This document shows positions 56,585 to 64,000 of a DNA stretch of 64,000 nucleotides, piece after piece; within the stretch, counting starts at the first letter, position 1, and each line of letters begins with the position of its first letter. The stretch lies in contig MU001504.1 of NCBI GenBank assembly GCA_010093485.1, positions 1,123,769 to 1,187,768 of the forward strand. Direction: 5' to 3'. Under the pieces are notes generated by a model. That model worked only from the letters and a program-made list of their open reading frames with translations. It made no database searches and was not told the origin of the DNA. Source of the DNA: Karstenula rhodostoma CBS 690.94 (Eukaryota > Ascomycota > Dothideomycetes > Pleosporales > Didymosphaeriaceae). Position numbers and translations under genes: made by a program.

Positions 56585-59500
56585 ATGGATAGCGACGACG
56601 ACTTTGGAGACGATTTTGATGACACTGCATTCCTCGAGGCGACGACACAAGCCGAGAAGGAGAACACGCCACCGGTATCGCCACGGCCGCTCAAGCGGCG
56701 AAGGACTGATCTCCAAAATGAAAGGACCCGACCAACGCCGCCAAGAAAGCATACGCGAAATCAACGTCCACGCCCGTTTGTGAGTTCTAGTGAGGAGGAT
56801 GACGTCGATGAGGAGGATCACGACGCGTCTGCGCCAGTAGCAACCCGCCGAAAACGCGCCTCGACTGAACATGACAATGGGGATGATTCCACCGCACCAA
56901 CACGTGTCGCATTGGCGACCCGGAAAAAGCGCGGGCGGCCAAAGATAAACGATGATGGAAACGACCGAGAGAGCGAGTCTCCCCGCAAGACCGGTGTTGC
57001 GGAAAAACGACAAAACAGGATCCACCAGCCCTCAGTTGCCCGTGACTTGACGGACGTATATTTGACTCAGCCGCCGCGAGAGGCGTCTCCGCCTTGGATG
57101 CCACGAGGAGCCATATGGCAAAAGCCAGCGACCAGCATTGGTGTACACACGCCTGTCGTTTTCGATGCCATGAAGACCATGATGATGCCTAGCAGGCAGT
57201 CAATTGCGTCAAGACCGGTGTCACAAGCCTCGAGACATTCGGAGTCGGCTTCCCCTACAAGGCCTGTGGGACTACCCAAGCTCCCGGCAGTTGATGGAAC
57301 GTCGATGCAGTACGATGCTACAGAAGAACTAGCTGATCTACCTTCGGATGCTTTTGCATCTTCCCCATCTTCGCTCCAAAACCCTGATGACCTTGTGCTC
57401 GTCTCGGAAAGGCGCACCAGAGTCGTAGCACCGCAGACCGGACTGAGACAAACCACCTTATTTGGTCGCACCACTGTGAACGGCGAAATCCCACAGTCGC
57501 AAGCTAATAAGCGGTACAACTTCATCGTAGACCAAAAGGAAGAACCGCCCACACATCACAAGTTGGACCCAGAAGCGATCAAAACATGGGTTTATCCCAC
57601 CAATTTAGGCACTATTCGAGACTATCAATTCAACATCGTTGCTCGAGGGCTCTTTCACAACCTGTTGGTGGCCCTACCGACCGGCCTCGGAAAAACATTC
57701 ATTGCAGCCACCATCATGCTGAATTATTTCCGGTGGACAACCGAAGCGCAGATTGTTTTTGTCGCTCCCACGAAACCACTGGTTGCTCAGCAGATAGACG
57801 CCTGCTACCATATTTGCGGCATACCCCGCTCAGCCACGACCATGCTCATCGGTGGTGTGGCTCCAGCACTTCGCGCAGAAGAGTGGGCAAGCAAGAGGGT
57901 TTTCTTCATGACTCCACAAACTCTGGTCAATGATCTCAAGCATGGCTACGCAGATCCCAAAAAGATCGTACTGCTTGTTGTAGATGAGGCTCATCGCGCA
58001 ACCGGTGGGTATGCCTACGTAGAGGCCGTGAGCTTTCTACGCCGTTTCAACAACAGCTTCCGCGTCCTAGCCCTCACAGCGACGCCGGGTGCTGATATCG
58101 AGGCCGTCCAGAAAGTCATCGATGGGCTGGACATTTCTCGCGTGGAAATCCGGACCGAGAGATCACTTGACATCGTCAAATACATACACCATCGCAGAGT
58201 CGAGAAGCACGTGTTCAAAGATAGCGACGAGATCCAAATGTGCAAGGAATTGTATGCACAGGCACTCCAACCTACAGTCAACAAGGTGGCTGGCTTGAAT
58301 GCGTTCTACTCGAAAGATCCTCTGGATATCACTCCGTACGGAGTGACACTCGCTCGTAAGAGGTGGGCGCAAGACGCTGGTCAGCGTGCTACCCCAGCAC
58401 AAAAAGGCATGGTTAATTCGGTTTTTACCATCCTCGGATCTATCTCCCAAGGCATGGAGCTTCTCAAATACCATGGAATCGGCCCATTCTACATAAAGAT
58501 GAAAGAGTTCAAGGAGTCTCAGACGCAGGGCAAATCGAAAACCAAGGAGAGCATTTGCAACAGTGATGCGTTTAAGAAACTCATGGTTAGGTTGCAGACG
58601 TGGACCAGCAACGAGAACTTCGTCGGCCACCCGAAAATGGAGTTTCTTCAACAGGCCATCCTCGACCACTTTGTCAACGCTGGGGATGGTTCGGGCACCG
58701 ATACTGCTGCAACACAGACTCGCATCATGGTGTTTGCCCACTTTCGAGACAGTGCTGAAGAGATTGTGCGTGTCCTCCGAAGGCACCAACCCATGATCCG
58801 TCCACGTGTCTTTGTCGGTCAGTCATCGGGCAAAAACTCCGAAGGCATGAACCAGAAAGAGCAGCTTGATGTTATCGAGAAGTTCAAGGCCGGTACTTTC
58901 AACACCCTTGTCGCGACCTCGATTGGCGAGGAAGGTCTAGATATTGGTGACCTGGATCTAATCATTCTATACGACTCGAAAGCTTCTCCTATACGAATGT
59001 TGCAAAGAATGGGTCGTACTGGGCGCAAGCGCGAAGGCAAGGTTATCTTCCTGCAAATGGAAGGTAAAGAGGAGAAGGATGCAAACAAGGCCAAGGATAG
59101 CTACGAGACGATGCAGGAGCTCATTGCCGAAGGCTCCAGATTTAACTTTCACGATGAGATATCTCGAAAAATATTACCTCGAGATGTTCAGCCGGTCGTG
59201 GAAAGACGAATTATCGAAATTCCGTTGGAGAACTCTCAGTCAGACTGGCTTCCAGAGCCGAAGAAGAAGCGAGGAAGAGCTCCGAAGAAACCCCCGAAGA
59301 AGTTCAATATGCCTGACGGTGTTATTACTGGTTTCGTTACCGCCAATCGCATGGATGAAGAGATTGCACCCAAAAGCCGAAGCACAAAAGCCGCCCGGGT
59401 GTACCCGAGCGAGGAAGTGTTGGAACTGCCATCCTTGGAAAGTGTCTACTTGGACGAGCCGGCGTTCCAAGATCTCCACTATCGTTACATCAGCGTGTTT

Positions 59501-60616
59501 GACGAAGATGATGAATCTATAAGCGCGTTGAATTTGCGAGCGCATCCATATCACCAACGAATACTGTCCGGGACGCACAATTTCCCCCGCCATGGTTGGG
59601 CAACTCACGCCTTTGTAAGGACTGTTCAGAGAATGCACACCATGGATGATGATCGCTTGGACGACTTTCAAAGCAAGATGCACGTCGAGGATTGGAAGGA
59701 AATGCCCCCAAACATTGTGGTGTCGGATAAGGACACCAAACCGGATATGTGGGTAGACGATGACCTGGCTTCGCAACCATTACAACGAGCAAAATCAAAA
59801 GTGAAGCCCGGATCTGACCCTAAGGCACGAGTGGCTACCGAGCCTGTAAACCCTCCAGACATGTGGGCAGATGAAGACCCGCCCTCACAACCAGCGCACA
59901 AAGCCAAAACCAAAGCCACAGCCAAAGCCAACCCGGAAGCAAAAGCAAAAGCAAGAGCTGAACCTAAACCCAAAGCCGCAGCCACAGCGTTGCCCAAGCA
60001 GGCAGCACCACGCGGACGTCCACGTAAGGATGCAACGGCGACGATAACGCCTACGCGCCCACGGAAGAGGCAACCCCCAATGTCCGAAAATCATACCTGG
60101 CGAGATTCTGGACTTGCAGATGAGGGCGAAGAATCTTCTCCACCGCCTACAGATCCGCGGATGAGGATAGCGTCCCAGGCGGAGACCATAGGTTCGGAAG
60201 ATTCGGAGGGGGCGTTCGACCCGCAAGACACTCAAGCTTACCGATTGGACTCTGATCTAGTCAGTTTCATCGCCGAGGACGACGAAAACGTGGACTTGCC
60301 TCCAACGTCAAGCCTTCCCGGCAATAGTTTGAACGGCCTGGGGAAGGGTACGCAGGCGGTACTTAAAGCGGCGCGACCGAAACGAGCGAAAAAGGCAGAG
60401 AAGATCTTCACAAGCGATATCAGCGATGATGATGCAGTCGTGAGTAGCGATAGCGACGACGATGCTCCGCTGCATACGAGTAAAGCGACGACGTCGAACG
60501 CAAGAGCTTTTGTTATCGATTCTGCTTCCGAGATTGAAGATGACGATGATGATGAGCCAATCGTACCCCGAAAGAGGGCTCGGCGAGTGGTAGAGGACGA
60601 TGACGATGATGAATGA
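56585..60616 (+). CDS. MPH1: ATP-dependent DNA helicase Mph1 (FANCM/Fml1 family)
   Basis: Superfamily 2 3'-5' helicase that remodels forks and D-loops in error-free repair. Single exon, 1343 residues. Motif I LPTGLGKTFIAA (about 364), motif Ia VAPTKPLVAQQ, DEAH in VVDEAHRATGG (about 466), motif III LALTATPG, and motif VI RMLQRMGRTGRKREG (about 805). The insert between the two helicase halves is the helical region typical of Mph1/FANCM/Hef. The N-terminus is acidic, then has an AT-hook-like KKRGRPKI (about 115-122) and a PCNA-box-like QTTLFG (about 288). The C-terminus has two copies of a PDMW(V/A)D(D/E)D...SQP unit 38 residues apart, an AT-hook (RGRPRK, about 1143) and acidic runs. Yeast Mph1 is 993 residues; fungal orthologues are often longer. 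Confidence 0.95.
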   Translation: MDSDDDFGDDFDDTAFLEATTQAEKENTPPVSPRPLKRRRTDLQNERTRPTPPRKHTRNQRPRPFVSSSEEDDVDEEDHDASAPVATRRKRASTEHDNGDDSTAPTRVALATRKKRGRPKINDDGNDRESESPRKTGVAEKRQNRIHQPSVARDLTDVYLTQPPREASPPWMPRGAIWQKPATSIGVHTPVVFDAMKTMMMPSRQSIASRPVSQASRHSESASPTRPVGLPKLPAVDGTSMQYDATEELADLPSDAFASSPSSLQNPDDLVLVSERRTRVVAPQTGLRQTTLFGRTTVNGEIPQSQANKRYNFIVDQKEEPPTHHKLDPEAIKTWVYPTNLGTIRDYQFNIVARGLFHNLLVALPTGLGKTFIAATIMLNYFRWTTEAQIVFVAPTKPLVAQQIDACYHICGIPRSATTMLIGGVAPALRAEEWASKRVFFMTPQTLVNDLKHGYADPKKIVLLVVDEAHRATGGYAYVEAVSFLRRFNNSFRVLALTATPGADIEAVQKVIDGLDISRVEIRTERSLDIVKYIHHRRVEKHVFKDSDEIQMCKELYAQALQPTVNKVAGLNAFYSKDPLDITPYGVTLARKRWAQDAGQRATPAQKGMVNSVFTILGSISQGMELLKYHGIGPFYIKMKEFKESQTQGKSKTKESICNSDAFKKLMVRLQTWTSNENFVGHPKMEFLQQAILDHFVNAGDGSGTDTAATQTRIMVFAHFRDSAEEIVRVLRRHQPMIRPRVFVGQSSGKNSEGMNQKEQLDVIEKFKAGTFNTLVATSIGEEGLDIGDLDLIILYDSKASPIRMLQRMGRTGRKREGKVIFLQMEGKEEKDANKAKDSYETMQELIAEGSRFNFHDEISRKILPRDVQPVVERRIIEIPLENSQSDWLPEPKKKRGRAPKKPPKKFNMPDGVITGFVTANRMDEEIAPKSRSTKAARVYPSEEVLELPSLESVYLDEPAFQDLHYRYISVFDEDDESISALNLRAHPYHQRILSGTHNFPRHGWATHAFVRTVQRMHTMDDDRLDDFQSKMHVEDWKEMPPNIVVSDKDTKPDMWVDDDLASQPLQRAKSKVKPGSDPKARVATEPVNPPDMWADEDPPSQPAHKAKTKATAKANPEAKAKARAEPKPKAAATALPKQAAPRGRPRKDATATITPTRPRKRQPPMSENHTWRDSGLADEGEESSPPPTDPRMRIASQAETIGSEDSEGAFDPQDTQAYRLDSDLVSFIAEDDENVDLPPTSSLPGNSLNGLGKGTQAVLKAARPKRAKKAEKIFTSDISDDDAVVSSDSDDDAPLHTSKATTSNARAFVIDSASEIEDDDDDEPIVPRKRARRVVEDDDDDE

Positions 60617-60716
60617 TGAGTTTGGTTACAGCGTTGACATAGAGCGTACAATACCCATCTGATCTCTCACGGGGACACCCAAACAAGTAACACCATTGCA
60701 CATGATGTCTGTCGAT

Positions 60717-61334
60717 CTATTTGTTTTCTCCAAACTGTTTCCAGTACTCCGGGTCGTACCCATCTACTGCTTGCGTGAAAGGAGCACCAGCTTTCACCCA
60801 CCCTTTGATGCCCCCAGCCAGCGTCAGCGACTGAATTTCAGTCTCGCCTTTTTCAGCAAGATGATCTGCAAACCAGGCTGAACACCGTGGTCCCCTGCCG
60901 CTGCTTGATCCTGCAAGGGATCAGCCAAGGCCACCCACAAGAAGCCCGAGCATCGTGACATGTCACGCCATGGTGCCGCCCAACGTGCAATGGCTCGCTT
61001 GCCACAAAGAGCATCTTTATTGCAGACTGCGCGAAGGCGCGCGTGGGCTGAACGCGGCAGACTATTATTACGTACCACAGTAGAAGGCGACCTGCTTCAC
61101 ACCTGCGCGCTTACATAGGTCGTACAAAACAGCGGTGTTCATGTAGAAGGACTGCGCGGGGAGATTGATGCTGCCGTGGATGGTGCCGCCTTCGTAGTCG
61201 GTGCGACGCACGTCCACGACGAGGAGGTCGGACGAGGACAGGTTTGACAAGGCGGCTTCGCGTGATAAAAGGGCCGCCGTGGTCTTGGGCGCCGGGAATG
61301 CGTCGTACCAGTTGGCCTTGGGTGCTTCGGCCAT
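60717..61334 (-). CDS. Rhodanese-domain protein, Cdc25/arsenate reductase-like
   Basis: Two exons (61076-61334 and 60717-60910, 165-nt intron) give 150 residues, a single rhodanese domain. Splicing restores the active loop AFYCGSSSGRGPR, a C-x5-R phosphatase-type signature as in Cdc25, yeast Ych1 and arsenate reductase Acr2. LLVVDVRRTDYEGGTIHGSI and LAGGIKGWVKAG are the conserved rhodanese ends. There is no targeting signal. The small size and C-x5-R loop favour arsenate reductase or a low-specificity phosphatase over sulfurtransferase. No arsenite transporter lies nearby. Confidence 0.85.
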
Positions 61335-61906
61335 TGTTGTGGAAGTGTGTTGGGTTTGGATGGGCTTCTGCTCTCACTCCACTGTTCAGCGTTGACCAAC
61401 CTTGTCGGTGGGGCTCCAGGCGGCTCTCAGCCCTATTCTCCGGAGGGCGATCTGTCACCGCCACAGCACTCGCCACAGCGTCAAACAGGAGTGGACACAT
61501 TTCAACGCTCCAACATGGGCCGACGGCAGCGTGATTACAATTCTCGGTGCAGGGTCCTTCGCTCCTTCATTTAATTCTCCATATCCGCGCGCCCTCACCT
61601 GTCGCTCCTTCCCCTTCGACACCTCGACCCCCGCACTACTGCCTTTCATTTATCTCCTCGTCTTCCCATATTAGGCCCTGAATACCAGCCGCCGGCCACC
61701 GCCACATCCACTTCTGCAGTTGCCCCGGGTCCACTGGCCGTTAATACAGTTGGCCTCTTTGAATACCCCGCTGTGTGTCGGCTCCGCGAGTCTGGGCGCA
61801 TGATATATAGTCTGGGGTGAAAGAAGGTGAGTTCCGAAGCCCGACTTGTGCTGCTCGCAGACGTTTGCTGACATTCAAAGAGACTCTTGCTTTTCCAAAG
61901 CACAGG
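61335..61906. other. Divergent promoter region, rhodanese / ERO1
   Basis: 572 bp between divergent starts. The ERO1 frame is open back to 61817, but without an ATG before 61907. Nothing else is supported. Confidence 0.4.
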
Positions 61907-63888
61907 ATGCGGTCCGCGGCTCACGTGTTCTATCTGGCCGTGTTCGCACTGCTGGATAGTTCGCATGCTGTCAGCCATGCCGCTCCCTCCAAGTCCAAGG
62001 ATGCGCCGGCAGCCGTCTGCGATGTAAGCAACCGCTCCTCGGGCACCCACTGCAACTATGCGCCTCTGAGCAAACATACTAAATATTCCGTTGTACAGTT
62101 CGAACCTGGCGCTATCGTGTCCGACGCGTGTGCGAGCTACGATACCCTCGAGCAGCTCAACGAAGCGATACACCCGTACCTCCACTCGATTACGCAGAAC
62201 ACCGACTTCTTTTCGCATTACCGACTAAGTCTGTACAGCAAAAAGTGTCCGTTCTGGGACGACGAAGATGGCATGTGTGGCAACAGAGCGTGTGCAGTCA
62301 ACACGCTGGACAATGAGGAAGATATACCCTTGGTTTGGCGCGCAAAAGAATTGGGAAAGCTTGAGGGACCGACAGCGCAGCACCCAGGGAGGCAGCAGCA
62401 GAGAGAACACCCGCAGAAGCCGCTGCAGGGTGGGTTAGGTGACCAGGTGGACGAGAGCTGCGTAGTCGAGTACGATGACGAATGCGACGAGCGCGACTAC
62501 TGCATTCCGGACGACGCATCCGCGACGGCGAAAGGTGACTACGTGTCGCTCGTGGACAACCCAGAGCGCTTTACGGGCTATGCCGGCGTAGGAGCTCATC
62601 AGGTGTGGGAGGCCATCTATCGCGAGAATTGCTTCAGCAAGCCACCCAAGGTAGACGAGTCGAGCGCCCAGTCTTCTCTAGGAGGAGCGTCGCCCTTTGG
62701 AGGCTTCAATCCTCAACAGCTACAGGCCGCAAACCAGTTGCGCAGTGTCATGAAAGACCAGGCTTTTGGCAAAACTGTCAAGTCTGCTATCGCCAAGGGA
62801 GCAGACCCGGCACGGCTGGATCCTGTCGAATTCGACGACACCTGTCTTGAGAAGCGTGTTTTCCACCGCGTCGTTTCAGGAATGCACGCCTCTATCTCTA
62901 CACATCTCTGCTGGGACTACATGAACCAGACTACGGGAAAATGGAGCCCCAACCTTGCCTGCTACGAGCAGCGACTGCACAAGTACCCAGACCGCATCTC
63001 GAATATTTACTTCAACTATGCCCTCATCATGCGCGCTGTTGGAAAGATAAAGCAGCACATTAAAGACTACACCTTCTGCTCCGAGGACCCGGAGCAAGAT
63101 AAGCGCACCAAGAACTCAGTACTCCGCCTTGCATCAGCGCTCCCAGACGGTCCCGAAGTCTTTGACGAAACGGTCATGTTCCGCGATCCTGACACTGTTG
63201 TCCTGAAGGAGGACTTCCGCAACCGTTTCAGGAACGTAAGCCGCATCATGGACTGCGTAGGTTGCGACAAGTGCCGATTATGGGGCAAGATTCAAACCAA
63301 CGGGTACGGCACAGCCCTCAAGGTGCTTTTCGAGTTTGATGAGCATGATTCCTCCAAAGACCCGCCGCTCCGTCGCACAGAGCTCGTCGCGCTCATCAAC
63401 ACCATGCATCGACTGTCGCATTCTCTCACAGCTATCAAAGAGTTCCGTCAGATGGTCGAAGATCGTGATGGCATTCACCGGGCCGCGGTCCCCACCGCCC
63501 CGGAGACAGAGAAGGAGGTTGAGAAAGTGAAGCAGGTACTTGGCGACGGCAAAAATACTGATGAGGCCCTTCCAACCGACGATGGCATGCCGGAAAAGCC
63601 GGTTTTCTCGCGTAACTGGAATCCGGACAACATGACGATGTTGGAGGAATTCTGGTCAGAGTTTGACCTCGTTTTCAGAGCTTTTAAGTATGTGGTGAGG
63701 GAATGGATGGATATGCCAGGGAGACTGTAAGTGGTACTATCGTCGCATTGTTAACATGCAGGTGGCTAACGGTTCGCAGCGTGAAGATCTTCTTCTTCGA
63801 AAGTGGTCGCTTGTGGAACTGGTGGCTCGGCGTAGCGCCTGGTCCACGTAGCTGGTATATCCACATCCCGCAGCATCACGAGCTGTAG
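61907..63888 (+). CDS. ERO1: Endoplasmic oxidoreductin ERO1
   Basis: ER-lumenal FAD enzyme that oxidises protein disulfide isomerase. Two exons (61907-63726 and 63780-63888) give 642 residues. The signal peptide is MRSAAHVFYLAVFALLDSSH. The shuttle pair is in GMCGNRACAVNT (C-x4-C, about 124-129), and the active site is CVGCDKCRLWGK (CxxCxxC, about 450). FAD-binding family blocks include RFTGYAGVGAHQVWEAIY, HASISTHLCWDYMN and GTALKVLFEF. The last exon ends WYIHIPQHHEL. The terminal HHEL resembles HDEL-type ER retrieval signals, whereas yeast Ero1 is held by a membrane-associated tail. The start at 61907 is the first ATG and gives a proper signal peptide. Confidence 0.95.
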
Positions 63889-64000
63889 AGTGGACGTTTC
63901 TATATTGTATACAAGTGCATGGCCTCGGCGTTGTTTCCTGGCGACGTTGGCACTATCAAGAGAGCATTAGAGAGGCGTTTGGGTGACGTTTTCCTGTTCG

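Noticed and set aside
61817..61906. N-terminal extension of ERO1
   Set aside because: No ATG in the extension, and it would bury the signal peptide that begins at 61907.
1..64000. CRISPR arrays, bacterial operons, insertion sequences or rRNA genes
   Set aside because: None seen; spliced genes and eukaryotic domain content rule out a prokaryotic source.

Overview
This window is nuclear DNA of a filamentous ascomycete (Pezizomycotina, probably Dothideomycetes). Most genes carry short introns of about 45 to 90 nt with GT(RAGT)...YAG borders. The gene content (fungal_trans regulator, highly reducing polyketide synthase, Pth11-like rhodopsin-domain protein, Snt2, Mph1, DUF6640, RCR protein) is typical of that group. 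Exon joins given here were worked out by hand from splice sites and frame closure. They are predictions, not transcript data.

Region 1 (1-18.3 kb) looks like a coordinately regulated aromatic-catabolism cluster. In order it holds a mitochondrial 3-oxoacid CoA-transferase (cut by the left edge), a maleylacetate-reductase-like Fe-ADH family protein, a thiolase, a fumarase/PcaB-superfamily lyase with a mitochondrial-looking leader, a homogentisate-1,2-dioxygenase family ring-cleavage enzyme, a class III CoA-transferase with a mitochondrial-looking leader, an ODC-type oxodicarboxylate carrier, a C2H2 plus fungal_trans regulator and a cytochrome P450. The octamer CCCCACAT recurs in the upstream regions of most of these genes, including a perfect palindrome at 8655-8675. 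I infer a regulon that hydroxylates and cleaves an aromatic ring, makes a 3-oxoadipate-like C6 diacid, moves it into the mitochondrion and thiolyses it to TCA intermediates.

Region 2 (18.3-25.6 kb) holds an unrecognised acidic protein, a DUF6640 membrane protein and an F-box-like protein behind a tandem 150-bp duplication. It ends in a 2.3-kb AT-rich, gene-free stretch with a 30-bp inverted repeat, microsatellite sequence and a decayed intron-containing tRNA-Gly.

Region 3 (25.6-40 kb) looks like a secondary-metabolite locus: a seven-helix rhodopsin-like protein, a carboxymuconolactone-decarboxylase family protein, an epoxide-hydrolase-like alpha/beta hydrolase, an FSH serine hydrolase and a 2579-residue highly reducing PKS (KS-AT-DH-MT-ER-KR-ACP) whose ER looks inactive.

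Region 4 (40-64 kb) is mostly housekeeping: alanyl-tRNA synthetase with two in-frame starts, a conserved acidic nuclear-type protein, an RCR membrane protein, Snt2, a GPI-anchored cysteine-rich wall protein, the DNA helicase Mph1, a rhodanese/Cdc25-like protein and ERO1. A 3.5-kb gene-free stretch (51.7-55.3 kb) shares a short dispersed repeat with the 3' flank of the PKS.
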